Shown here: in pieces, positions 33,676 to 47,800 of the stretch | Numbering within the stretch: the stretch's first letter is position 1 | Layout: each line of letters starts with the position of its first letter | Assembly (NCBI RefSeq): GCF_000003815.2 | Contig: NC_049984.1 | Location: 14,175,664-14,239,663, forward strand | Reading direction: 5' to 3' | Source: Branchiostoma floridae | Taxonomy: Eukaryota; Chordata; Leptocardii; Amphioxiformes; Branchiostomatidae | Length of the DNA stretch: 64,000 nucleotides | The notes under the pieces: generated by a model | Seen by the model: the letters and a program-made list of their open reading frames with translations, nothing else | The model's database searches: none | What the model was told of the DNA's origin: nothing | Made by a program: the position numbers and the translations under genes

Positions 33676-35871
33676 TTTATTCATCTCTCAAAATCCCGGC
33701 GTAACATTTCCAAAAATGACAACCGTGCATGCAGTTTGAACATCGTGTGTTGGTGATTTTCTTCCAGATGTCGACGAAATAATTATCATCATCTTTAGGA
33801 GCAACATGTCATCAGACAACAATCAGAGAGTGTTTGCCGTGCATTTGGCATCGCACGTTAGTTTTGTCCTGACACTACTGTCTGCCGCTTCCATGACAAT
33901 CCTAATGCCGCTTATATCCCATCATGCTTAGGACCACATTGGGGTCAAAGGTTACCAGCAATTCACATGCGTTACTCTATTACCTTCATTCAATTCAATT
34001 ACCATGTTTAAGATAGCTGAATAGGATAGAAAGAACATTGAAAACGCTACAAGGTTACGATGATAATATCATGCACGCTGAAAGGAATATTGCACCATGT
34101 GATTACAAGGTTCCCCTAAATACTTTAAAATTGTACATACTATCTACCATCTAAACTAGTTTCGTAGAAGAAAATTCATTGATAAGGAGGGCTGGCAGCT
34201 TTTTCATATTTATTGCTTGGCGGTATAATGTCGATTAGTTCTTCTTTTTTTAAGATTTTGTTCGAAAGCTCGCTTATAGTCGCTTTCACGTGGGATTAGT
34301 ACAGACAAGGAGGTGACAAGATGTTCGTTTTGACTCCACACAGCTCTTACATGCACACTTGCCTACGAACCAGCTCTTTCTATGACGGTAAAATGTATCC
34401 ACCGTACAGTTTCTACATTGCCTGTAGTCCTTCTGGTTGGTTATATCATGATAGATTTGTTGCTAACATTCGTGTACAACGGTGTTGATGAGCACACATT
34501 ATGAAAGACTGACCGCAGGAAAACATTGATATTAATACCATCGCGACGATCACTGTTTAGCACAACGCTTGGATGAACAGAGTGCTACATAGTCATCAAG
34601 GCATTCGCACTTGTCCCATCGTCTCTCTGTAACATTACATCGAACCGCTGTTCATATGCAACAATAGAAACATTTTACTACGCCTAATAGTCGAACTAGC
34701 TTCGCACAAGGTAATGAGTTATACAGGAGGTTGACGGTATCGCTGGATAGAGTTGCCGGTCAAACTTACTGCAGAATACAAAAAACCACAACAGGTTCTG
34801 TTCTCTGCAGTTCGTTCAAATGATTCGGGTATAGTTGTTGTTAGCCAGTGCCTCTACTCTCTACAGTTGTTATTTCTACAAATACGGCAGACATTCTTTG
34901 CTCGTTAGGTACACACACCAACATTGACGCCACTAATCTTATTTACAGGTTTTTATCCATTATCATGTTATACTTACATCTATTGAGGGACGTTGCGTGA
35001 TGATCAACAAGTGGAATGAGGGAGAAATATTACCGTTAGTCGTATGGATGGGAAGGGTGATGCTACTATTTTGAGATAGAATCACGTTTTGAAACTTTCC
35101 CATTTTTTTTTACTCCTGACATGTTTGTGTCAGTTTGTAAAAGCCTCAGAAAACCATCCTTGTATTGATCCAATTCCAACATAACGTAACTCTATCCCTT
35201 TCCATCTATTGGGTACGTGTAGATATAGAAGAGGGAGAGTTCAGCAATGAATTCTAATGTCTTAAACAAATTGTTCCAGGGAGGATGTGAACGTAATCTA
35301 AGTTACATGGGGCGTTTTTGTCGCATTACATACAATACGAATGATTTGTCGGTGCAATCTTGTCATTTGTTTCATACACTAATCTATGGCTATGGTTAGT
35401 TTTCTCATGTTTCTAGGGTATAAGTACCACTATCTACAAGGACGATGTATCATATTCAGTCATTCCATTCTACCCCAAGCCCTTCCATTCCATATGAAAC
35501 ATACGAACTTCCTTTCATTTCCCCCTATCTATATAAATATCAATAGCTATTATTACAGAAGTTGAACAATTGATAAGCCATTTTTGAGCTGCTGCAAAGT
35601 CCGTTGACACTGTAGGCATTCTTAGTCTTCTAAAGTTGTTGCCCAGCATTTTAGAATATAGTAAGCTAGGTGACGTTTTTAAAGGGTCAAACTGTGAACT
35701 TGTAGAGTAAGTAATCAAGCAACCTCACTTGTTTGTCATTCTATTCCCGCTAGAAGCGTGGCAACTTATGACGGGCCTCGGGCAGTATCACGTGAACGTC
35801 ACGTGAATCTCACATGACGCAGCAATGCGCTTTGTGAGTTTAGGTGCATGTCTGCCAGCCATGCATGCAAT
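33676..35871 (-). other. Probable 3' UTR / downstream region of the calbindin-like gene
   Basis: After the stop at 35872 the first gene-sense AATAAA signals I see are near 34209-34214 and 33676-33681, implying a 3' UTR of about 1.7-2.2 kb. No coding exon is visible in between. Confidence 0.35.
35788..35806. promoter_or_regulatory. Two TCACGTGA palindromes 3 bp apart
   Basis: Perfect TCACGTGA at 35788-35795 and 35799-35806, the bHLH-ZIP (USF/MITF/TFEB, CLEAR-like) consensus. They lie 66 bp beyond the stop of the calbindin-like gene. Confidence 0.45.
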
Positions 35872-38800
35872 CTACAGTTCCGCGTCACAGAGGAGCATGG
35901 CAAGTTCGTCCTTGCTCAGCCTGCCATCCTTGTCAATGTCACAGATTTTCAACAACAGTTCCTTGTTCTCTTCAAGTACTTTGGCGTCCAACTCCTGTGG
36001 AAACAGACAACAGAACAACAATCAGCCATTCGTATGTATATCAGTGGAACTGCACCGTGCACACGTTGACATTGACGACACAGAGTCTCATCACTATGAT
36101 AAAGGTGATTTATACTTTCAAACATGCACAACTAACATACACTATCCAGTAACGCTCTCGTTGATATACAGTGCTTTTTTAAACATATCACAAGTTTTTT
36201 GTCTAAAATATATTACTTCATCACATGTAACTGGGGCGTGTTTACCCGCTTCTGTAAATGCAGCTACACACCGGAATCTTACACCTTAGACTTTTACAAT
36301 TGCATAATTGGTCAGTTTCTTGGCCAGTTTCTTTTTACAAGTGTTTTGCAATGGCGTCAATTGCTTTCGTTTTAATCTATTGGTTTCTCTTTTTTTTAAA
36401 CGACGGGACCTCGATGGTGCAATACAATGTCATATTTTGATTTAATTTGATTTAGTTACATTATGTTGTCCACCATTGCAAGTTGGGTCAAGAATAGCCT
36501 CGTTTCCATGCGCTCTCGCGAGATCTTGACAGTGCGAGATTCAACATGGTTTCTATCTATATATTAAAAAAGAAGACCAAGTAGTAATTTGTTGTCACTT
36601 ATTGTTCCCATTGGACTGACTTAAATGTAGATGATGGCAGTTCAGCACCATGAAGAGTATCAGATCATTATGTAAGGCCCCGTAGTTTTTATCTTTATAA
36701 CTTCCTCTTAATCGTATCATGAATATCGTAGAAATATCATACTTCACAGCCTTGTCACATTCAATTTGATTTGTAATGTATTGCAAGCAGCCAACTTATA
36801 GATAGTATTTGACATGCTTCCAATTTATGTAGTCCTATTCTGATGCCCTTGAGGCAAAGCATTTCCTTTATGATGAAGCTACAGTCTTTTCAGACAAAAT
36901 TAAAAACCTATAAATACTTCAGATTATAGCATTTAGTACCATGTCATTGCAATCCTACACAAAACAATTCATTTGCTACGGTGACGTATAACATGCTATG
37001 AATGATGTGTCTCAGTGGAAGAACTGACACTTGTGACGTCAAAGGCTCCCAGTAAATTAAGGACAGCAGAGCCCGAGGCTTCAGCAAATTTCAATAAAGC
37101 ACCCCTCACTTACTCTCCACCCCATCTAATGTGAAATGCGTAAGACCGCTTCTGATTCAAAATGAAATCGATTTTTCTAGCCTTTGGCAGCTGAGAAACG
37201 GATACGGGAACACGACAGAAGACAAATAGGAATCAAAATAGTTTCTGAAAGAAAGTGGCGGGGTTTGGTTATTGAGTTAGTCCGGTGTTTCCCGTTTTAG
37301 TCGTGGCTCCATGCAAGCAACAAACACCACACAAACACAGCGATACACAAGCAAAGGAATAAGCGTTAAGGTATTACCTTGTTTGTCAATCGTGCCTTTA
37401 ATTTCTGGAGCCAACCCAGCAGGCCCTTGGCAAAAAGAAAACGATTCAGTCTTTAAAAAGTCTCCAAGGAACCAACAATTCAACTAAAGCACTGAATTCA
37501 GCTTAGAATTGTCTGTATACAGCCAAATGGATAGGGCTAAATGGTGTATAGTTCATTATGGTTGATATAAATCTCTTCTACTGGACAGTACATGCATTTG
37601 TGACAACAGCTAGTAGTGCATGCGGTTAGTTCGCTTATGTTGTGACATGTCTCTGCCTCATAGCAATTACGGTCCATACCGCAGCAGACAACAAACAGCA
37701 CGCTTCTGCGGTGACTCCTCTGATATCATTTAGATACGATGTTTATAAAATTCTTAATGTAAATGTTGTTTCATGCATAATACATCTAGTTGTTTGTATG
37801 GAGCTGTAGTATAAGGTAAAGGAAACCATTGGTCGGAGTCAAATCATGGTGAGCATCAAATGCGTGAGCTCTTATGTAAATTTGAAAGTGTCCACGATAC
37901 ATATCTTCATTTTCATGTTAGCTGTGTAGTTGTACTATATGTAAATATGGGTTTTGCTTCGGTAACAACTGAATGTCAATTGGTCTGCACACAGTATGAA
38001 CCGTATTTGTATCATTTAACTCTAATTGACATGCAACAGTGATTGAGGTTCTGCTCTTGTCTACATCTCTACAGCTTTGTAAGAAAAAACAAATTGGAGC
38101 AGATCCGATGGCATTTTCCACAAGCTACGGCATTTTGGCAGATCTAGGAGGATGCGATACCTTTATAAAGCCAAGTGAATCATTTCCAAGCCAGTCTGCC
38201 TGCTGTGGAATAGGCACCAAACACAATAGATATAAATGGCAAGCCGCGGTAAGTGTTATTAGGCGGGGAGGTTGTGAGACAGAGCTTGAGGCGCCATGTC
38301 TAGGACGACACACTGAGCATGCCATCTAGAGCTTCTCTACGTTTGTTATTGATCCTAGCGATCGGGGCTCGGGCGGTGCTACGTAGGAAACAAAGGGCTG
38401 GGGTTACCTCAACAGAAAGAGTCTGTGGTAAGTGGGAGGTCTGTTGAAAAGATAAGATACCAAGACAAGTTGTGATACACTCCGGCAGACCAGGACATCG
38501 ATGGCACACAAGCTCTTAGACACAACACAACCACCAAAGAGCAACTTATTGCATGATTCATAGTTTTTTGACATGGTAATATTGAAACTGAATCTGACTG
38601 AGAAGCAAGATTGGATATTCTTTTTTCAATTTGTTCTAGCCGCTCTTTGTAGTAGAGTTGTTCTCATCTGATGCTATACATCACAAAACAAGGACATAAG
38701 AAAAAGGAGCAACAAGTTAGACAACATGTGATGGACCAGTCCCTGGGAGTAATGATTATAAAGTAACAATATCAGCTTGTGAATTCTTTGATAAACAATC

Positions 38801-41800
38801 ATCACCGGAAAGAGGTTTTAATAGGTGTGATATTTCAAAACGTCTGACCGAATCTTGCATTTCCTAAAACTTTACATTGAGATGGTGCATGCCTCAATAA
38901 TGCACAAAAGGAGATGAGACTGGTCCGTACAGCATAAGTACATAATACATGTACAGCATAATGTGTGGTGGGTGAGATTTACACAGATTTACATTCCACT
39001 CAACAATTATTGGTAGATCATTCCACAGGAGCACATCAGGTGTGGATTTGTGTGGGGGGTAGTAGTGTGACATAGAGAAGACTAGATTTTAGACTGGTGC
39101 AGTGTGTGTGGGGAGGGGGGTAGCAGTGTGGCACAGAGAATGCTGAAGTACTAGATTATAGAACGGTCTTATGGTGGGAGAGGGTAGCATTGTGGCATAG
39201 AGTAAAGAACAGTTAGTAACAAAATATTTGACACACACACGTACGACATGAAAGAGGAACAGAAACAGTGTTAGATCAACATATAACAGGAACAACTTCG
39301 AAGACACGAGACACAGGTACAGTTTACAAGACGAACAACAAACAACAAGTCAGGTATCAGTAATGTAATGTAAGGATTAATTTGTGCGCACATGTTCATG
39401 TTGTAATGATTACATTGTGACTCATCAAATCAAATTCAGTGATCAGACAATTTGGGGTTCAATCCACGGTGAATGTACCGTTTGATTAGTTTACAGTGTG
39501 AATGAATGCTGTGTATTTCCTAAACAATTGAAGAAGGTGGCCCGTTTTTTTTTAAATGAATAGATCAGGAACGCAACGCATCGGCGTACGTTGTAGTTCA
39601 ATTCGAAAACGGTAACTGACCAGGTTTTCAAGATGCACCTAGGCCTTTAATCAGTAGGCGGCGCTACGTGAAACTTACGTCTTTTTCGCCGTGCTCCATC
39701 AGGTCCTTCAGAAGCCCACACAGTTCACTGTCTTCAATAGTGCCGCTCTTATCCTGCCAGAATTAGAAAAAAAGATAGAATATCAGGGATTCATAGGAAA
39801 TTTCATTATTCCAGCAAACAGATTCTCCACAACGGATAGATACTAAGTTAGGGTGGAAACAAACGTTCTTGAAAATTACCAAGCGTGCTTTCTGACACCA
39901 TGACTCCCCACATAAGTCACATAGTTCAAGATCACGTGGTCATCGAGTCATTCCGCTTGACGAAGATTGGAGTGTCATGTGGAAATTTGAGTTAGCGTGC
40001 AGATATCTATCACTTCTCTTTCAAATATGCGAACATACTAAGATTACTCGTTTTAATGATGATGATTTAGTGTTGACACTTGACGACCCATACCTAGCTT
40101 GAAACAGACAGTCTGGACTATATTTGTGAATATGCAAAACCTTACCTTGTCATAGTGAGCGAAGATTTTGTCAAACTCTTCGCGGCTCACCCTTGACCCC
40201 TGTGGAAAAGATACGGCATTAGCATGTTGCCTTGGGCTGTGCTGCAAGCTGAGCTGTGGTCATGAAATGTGTTTGTAGTTTGTGTGGCTTGGACGGCCAA
40301 CTGATACTTGATTCTCCCAAATTTTATACCTACTGCTACTATGGGGTTTGAAAATGTTACAAAAAGAAGGTAGCTTAAAGTTATTATTTTACTTTATTCT
40401 TAAATGAGCTTTGCTGTTGCCTACAACTGTTAATACTCTTTGTTTTATTGTGTATGATGAGAAAAGCAGGGAGGGAGAGGGAATTCTTACCTCGAACTGT
40501 TGAAAGGGAAAGACATACGAAAAATGGCAAACATTATTCTCACTTCACAACATGCAATTTTCTCAAGGATGATTTGAGCCTTGATAATAGTAAGAACATT
40601 TCATAACTTTTTACGCATTTCATGATCGGTATTTTTCTCTAAAGCAAATTTATTTTCTATCTAGTTTCTTTAGCAACGAGTTGAACTGGATCTTTTTCAT
40701 GCACGGATTACAAAAATGAAACTCATGGCCGCCATGTTTTTTTTTTCACTGACGCGATAACAATACAGTTGCCTAAACCATGCAAGCTAGGTTAGATTGC
40801 TTGACTAAAAATTGAGCTTATCAACTAGCAACATACCCTACTACTATCAACTAGGAGGCACATTACATAGCCATTGCAAGCCACATTGCTTTATATTTTG
40901 AAGATGTGTTAATAACATAGAGCAAGGTACATCAAGACACGAGCACACAACAACAGACATCGAAAGCAGGACGCATGCAGAATTGAAGCCATGAGTAACG
41001 GGCAGGTAATGTATATCTCAGATAGGCATGTAAAAGAGTTCCTCCCAGGGAGCCATACTCACGATCTATGGACATGAACAGCGTGAGGGGAAAGAAAGTG
41101 GTGTCGATGAATCGTGAGACACTAAGGGGACAACACACAACACGTTACACTTACCAGCTATCAAAATATTCAACTCTGAGCGAGACCATGGCTTTTTTGG
41201 TGATGACTATCTATGTATGAATTGTGACATTCTCTTTATATCAAAATATTCCATGGCCTTTTAGATTCTCTTCTTCGCAAGAGAACTAAGTTTTGCGTCT
41301 TTGTCACAGACAAGTATACACAATTAGGGTAGTGAGCTCACTGTAACGACGGAAAACGTGAATTCCCTGATTTCAGAAATACGACCTTTTAATTCTTTGC
41401 TTTATGGAAATACTTTGACAAAATTCATCGATAGTGAGGGTTGTTCCAAAACCATACTCATCAACATCAAGTATGCCTGTATATCGACGTATTTTGACTG
41501 GACAACGTCTCAGTAGATAAATATAGATACATGTTGTCGTCTGTAGATCCAATTAGCTGAGTGCCCTTGCAGCTTGAGATCGTTTGTTAAAACTGGAAGT
41601 TTGATTTCCCTTCAAAGTTGCAGGGAAACGCAATTATTTACATCTTCAATGGGTTCTGGTTCTGTCACACAAAGGTCAATGCCCTCTGCAATAGAACCTC
41701 TCTTGTGTAACAGAGTTCCGTGACAAATGGTTGGTAAAATGCAACCGACAAGTTTTCGCTGCCTCTCTGCCCGGTGTCATTGGTCATGACCAATCTGGAG

Positions 41801-44800
41801 ACAAACCTGTGTCAAACCCGTATCTGCCGGTGCAGACTGCATTTGTCACTCGGTGACGGGGTGCGGGGATGGGGTTAATAGTGTTGAAGAAAAACTCCCC
41901 AAGCATGACGGGGGCGACAGAACGGGTGGAAAATGTCTCACCACGAGAGAACAACACGATGTATCACGAACAACCACAGTCAGAGATCACGAGATATGAT
42001 ATACTACCATTTGTACAAGTAACGTCACCTGGCTATAGACCAGGCGCTGCAGTCTACAGCAAAGAAATCGAAAAGCGTCTGTTCAGGGGCATTACACCCA
42101 CTCTTAGAGTAACACAACAAAACTGGGTCTTTCAGGTACTAGCATCAAATTGCAGTGTAAGTACTTACCTTTTTCAAATACACAGATGGACTGTGGCCAA
42201 TTAGAGAAACACCTAAAAACAGGAATTTATTTCTCGTAGACGCTGTGAAATACTTCAAACGTTTAGACACTTTTTGGACGTAATATTCAGCAAGAAAGGC
42301 CGTGTGAAAGTTTAGGTCAAACATGATCTAACAAGTAAACTTTGCGCTGTAGACACCATGTGTAGAAATGGTAGTACAGACACCAGGTTTAGATTATGTT
42401 GCAGGTATTTTAACTCACCTGAAATTGCGTGAGGAAGTTCTCTTTGACAGGGAGCAGTCTGGAGAAAGGAAAATGTAAATGAACGAACGATATTTTGACT
42501 GATGAAATATAACTTACACAGTGAGTACTTATGTAGTGAAACTGTTTACTGCAATATTGATAGGAGAAAAAAGTTAGGTACTGTAGTTTCAAAGATTGCT
42601 GACAGCCTTTCAGCCTTCCATAAGGAGACTTGAAGGTAACAATAAAGATAGCTTTCTTGATATAATGACGTTGGCCAGATATCATACATTTCTAAACCCA
42701 TATATTTGTAAGGTGTGGGTGGACATGGCAATTTTCTTGTGTTTTGATTTCTGCCTGCTGAATCAGCGCCGAATGGCATTCTAGGACAAGGGGGATACTA
42801 ACAGATAGAGGGATTCGACACTCAAAGACAGACACTTCATACAAACTTTGACAGTTCCTTTAGATCCAGTTTCCCATCCTCATTGGTGTCGAATATCTTC
42901 AGCTGTGAGAGAATATATTCACCTTGGAGTCAACTGTTCTACGGTAACTAATCTACTGATACTACGGTCACAATTGGTAAAGGGGTCCTGCCGGGTAGTT
43001 TACGGGCTCTTTTTATTTCACTCTCGAACATAGCTCCGTGGGACACCCTGCGGTTAGCGGGCTATTTTTCGGGCTCGGTAGGGCCTACAGATTTTTTTTA
43101 GATTCGCAGTTAAAATAAGCCCGGGACCCGGTGATTAATAGGCGCCTTAGCCTAGTCGTGAAGACACCGTGAGGAACAATAACGGTATCCAGCAGTCCAA
43201 TGGTACATATTTGTGGTTTTAAAGCCCGTCTAAGGCCTTACGGACACCTTAAACCCCTTACGGACACCGATGCAACTGTGGCCGTAGCATAATTAGGTGT
43301 TACGGTTAGCGAGTTACGAACGGAGGGTAGAAAAGGTTTTGGGATACGAACTGTGCCATTTCTTTCAGCTCCAGTTTCCTGTCATTGTTGGAGTCAAACA
43401 TCTTCAACTGCAGAGGGAACATTAGTAGTGGTGTTAGGTTGGTAAGGGTGTTAGTAGTGTAAGGATGCAACATATACAAAAGGGGTCTAGGTATGAAAAT
43501 GTGTTATATGTAGTCCCTGTCGGTAAAGCGGGAGTGCCTGTATCAGTTACCTGGACTACTAGTAAGATTGTCTTTATATAAGTTGTTATGTGCTTGTTTT
43601 TAAGGATCCAGATTAGAACGCGTTTAAGGGTCCAGTTAAAAGATCCATTAGAATACAATTAAAAAATCTTACAAAAGTTATAAATCGCGTTATTATAGGA
43701 ATAAGTATGGTCCTATTAAAGGGATATGTCGGATAGAAAGTGGAATACCAGGTATCATTAGAGGTATAATAATCATGGGTAGATTATTGTAGAAGTCACA
43801 AGTAATATTGAGCTTGTTTAAAAATCTTAGAACTGTACAGCAGTAACATAGTAGCATTCATTGTCATTTAATTAAATAGGCTTTAGCCGTATTCGGGAAA
43901 CAAAAGGACTACGAAACGTCTGATATTTTCGTGCAATTGTATGTCCCGATGACACATTACAAGCGACATGCAATAGCTTATACATACATGCAATGTCTAT
44001 AAAAACAATTTTGAACATAAGTAGTCGATCTACTGTGCGTTCAGGCATAAGAAGAAGGGTTTACACTGGTAGCAATACAGCTAACGTCGTTGACAGTACT
44101 TACGATGGTCTCCACGTATTCGGCTAGCTTATCCTCGGTGACGTCTTTCCCAGCCTTCGATAGCAGATCTGTTAGGAAACTCTGTGTTGGAAAGGATACA
44201 ATTTATAGAGTTTTAGATTCCATTTGAATGCGTTTGTGCATTGCCTCTAAAGTTCAGATACAACCTTTTTTTTAGACATGCCTGATGTAGGGTATCCTCA
44301 ATGGCAAACTATTGCCTGGTCGTTTAGGCAGTTACTTTGATGTAATACAAGTCCACGTGTTTTAAGGTGTGTGAGTCAGGTAATAAATAGGAGAGTGTGT
44401 GCTTACTCTTAATTCCTCGCTCTCGATGTAACCGCTGCAGTCCGCGTCATACTTACGCCAGATCTGTAAGACACGAGCAATATATCAAATAAATGCCAAT
44501 GACTCTACATACAAAAAGATTATGTAGCTGAATGCTTCTACATTTCACAATGGTTAAATCGCTAGCAATATGCATCATAGCAATATGCAAAAAAAATGCA
44601 GCGGTGACTGTTTTGCATTATCATAATGTTAATACTACGCCTTCAGTATATAGCAATATTCCTGATTTTGTGTCTAAGGCTCTTTCTTGATATGAGTTTT
44701 ATGGCACACTGTTGCAGACAGTGGAGTGACACCAAACAGTGAATTTGCTCAATAAGCCCTAAGAGCTGCTGAGGTCACGACAGGTAACCCTGATGGAGAC

Positions 44801-47800
44801 CTCAGCACCATTGTATGACGTATGCAGCTGGAAGTCGAAAGGCTTAAAACGATTGTTCATCTTCTTTTCCCGGAAGCAGTTCAAAGGTTATCAAGAGTAC
44901 GGGAGGCAGTTTCCCTAATTTGGTCATTAATCATCGCGATGATGCAGACGATAAGGTTCTTGAGGCACACAGGTTGCTGCCATGGACACCAATAAACATT
45001 GTGAGCTGTAGGAAATAACCTGTTACTGGAAAAAATTACGGGGCCAGAAAAGGTGGTAGTATTTATTCTTGAATGGCAAGGATCTTGATGGAAAGATCCC
45101 CACCCTGTAAGAAGAAAGATGGCGGACAGTGCGGAGAGGACGTCTTGTATATTCACGTCACGTACGCACATCACTCTTAGCCAATCGATGCAGCGCGCGC
45201 TGGGGTGCCCCAATACTGTGTGTCCTGTCGGTGTATCAATCAAGTGGGGAATTACAGGTAAACCCGGAGGAAATAAACACATTTTAAAGCCATCTCTCTT
45301 GCGCTATAAAAACATCTATTGAACTGTCGACGATTTAGGGTTCAATTCCATCCCGGCAAAATCCTGAAAGATGCCGGGCGTAGGCAGTGGAAACTGGCGT
45401 TTATGGTGATGAAGAATTGGTCGTGAATATAACAGATTGTCTTCCCCCCGAAAATTCCAATATGGCCTACCCGACTGACGAGTGATCAATCGTGCCCAGC
45501 TGGACCTCACTAATCTCGATAAAAGACGACTTATTCTTCACCGATTTTCAGAAAAGTGATGGACGAATGATTGTTGTTCACCAGGTAAACATGCAGTCAT
45601 TTTCATTTACACTATAATATGAAAGGTATACCAAAACCTAATTCAAAACATATATGAAACGTAAATGTTTTCAGTTAGTAACCACATCGATGATAGAACC
45701 TCTCAACTGAAACCTTGTAACATGGAATTGTCTGCAATTTTAGTCTTCAGGTTTTTGATACACCAACAGCCTCTTCCTCGGACTGCCAGACTATGAAACC
45801 CTCTTGATGACAACTGATTGCCTCCTGTGTACAAGCCTCCAAGCCCAATGTTCACTGATATTTCCTTACATAATAATTTCCACCACCCATCAGCTTAGTC
45901 CATTGCTTGGAGGTGGCATTGCATTGGAAAAACGTAAACAAATCAACTTATTGATAACTTATTCTAATGACGACACAAGCCTTATTCACGCCGAAATTAG
46001 AGAATTCTACAGGAGTTGTCCGTGTAATAACCGGTTAATCAAAGTCATTATCAGCTACAACGTGACGCTTTATGCTGCAAAACAGCCTGAAGCGAAATGT
46101 GATACACCAAAGATGTAGATGAAGATTACGATGATATATAGGATAACCGGATATCACGTTCTTCATTGAGACTTAACTATAGTCACTGCCACCAGCAAAT
46201 AAATGTAATAATATTACTGTTAACGTTGCATATTCTGCATCCCAAAACTACAGATTGATTTTCAAGGGCGCCTTTTTTCTGACAGGTTATATCTCGATCA
46301 TTGATGACAGGGTATTCCTGTAAGACCCAGATATTACCACTGCAAGCCATTGAGAAGGGGAGGACACACTCAAACGTTGAAATGTCAAGCGCTATGGCCA
46401 CATTTCCAGCACCAAACCCACCCCCAACACACACGCGAATGCAGCGGTTTATGGACTGGGAAAACAGCCGACATGCAGTGACAGAAGCTCATACTTCATG
46501 GGAGCAATAGGGATGGAATTACATGCATTGAATTCTATCAAACAAGCCAGGTTTTCTTTATTTTTCCCGAAAATCTGTATGAATCACGGTTAAAAACTTT
46601 GAATTAAAGCTGTGTGACACGATACATTCTCGGTCAATTGCTTAACCTTTTATTTTCTTTCATATCAACTAATGGAAGACAAAGTGCTGCAAGCACATAT
46701 AGACAGAATGACTACAAGTATGCAAACTGCACGCTAAATCCAAGGGAGAAGACCTGCTATTACTTCGCTCACATATTCAGACAAAGTGGCACTTTTATAT
46801 CTAGGTCACAGGGGATTCAAGGAAATAATGTGACCAAAAATTGTAACCTTCGTGAGAATTTGAAGGGCACGCATAATAAGTGTCTTTTTATCGATCCAAT
46901 GCGCCACCGGCGACTCGCGGGAACGCACCTCGGTTGAGTGAGCGACAACAACAGAAAGGTCTTTTCATTTACGGGTGTTTTACTCCTGCATTAACCCATG
47001 TAGAGCCCTAAAAGGCTGAAACTAAGGGCACCCATTACGTCAGCTGGACCCTCGATTTTTGGAAGGGAACCTCGGTGATGTGTGTTGTTGGCAAATTTTG
47101 TTCACCTTGAATTTTCAAAGAGGTATTGACCTCAATAGTTCTTAAGTGGATTCTAGATTGTCCTATGCGGCGTGGAAATGCCGTGGAATGATCCTGTTGA
47201 ATCGTTCAATTCGCCTGGGACTACGTTCTAATGAATATTCATGCCAGCCAGTGTAGAAATGCCCCCTCCCTTCATGAACCGCATTCATAACTTTACCACG
47301 ATACATTGAACATTAAAATCTTTCACTTCGTTATGAAGTAAGATCTATGAGAACAAAACTTAAAACATGTCACTACAAGATGAAACCCGATGTGACGGAT
47401 GTTTGTCTTCTTGTTACTATTGGCCTCCCCTGGGATGGGAGGATGCCTACTACAATTTGTAACTGCAAAGAGATAGTTGTTAGTGATTGTATAGGCAGGT
47501 CTACTGGACCTTAAAACGCTTTGAAATCCTCCTTCAATCTTCAAGCCTGAGCATTGTGTTTAATGTTACAGGAAATGTCTTCTGACTCACTCTTCTATAC
47601 ATGGCTAGCAAATGAGCCTCTGCTTACGAAATAATCTCCCACTGGAAGCGCCCGCCTATTTGAAGAATCTGTTTCCGGCTATCTGTGAAGTTTATGCCAG
47701 GCTGTCAATCATGACAAGCACATACTCGTGTATTTGTAGATCAAACCGTTAAGTTGTAGACGAATGGAAACACCGGAGTGGCCTTACAAATGTAGCATAC

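Noticed and set aside
37382-37432. Possible extra exon of the calbindin-like gene (AACAAG/GTAATACC donor)
   Set aside because: The acceptor side is weak, no EF-hand similarity is visible, and the neighbouring exons join directly with the length expected from the family.
41046-41125. Minus-strand exon-like segment (VSRFIDTTFFPLTLFMSI) with GTGAGT donor
   Set aside because: Its 59-nt length would break the frame between EF4 and EF5 exons, and it does not resemble the family.
44881-45282. 133-codon minus-strand frame inside the calbindin-like gene
   Set aside because: No domain or motif, and no exon partner with compatible sites.
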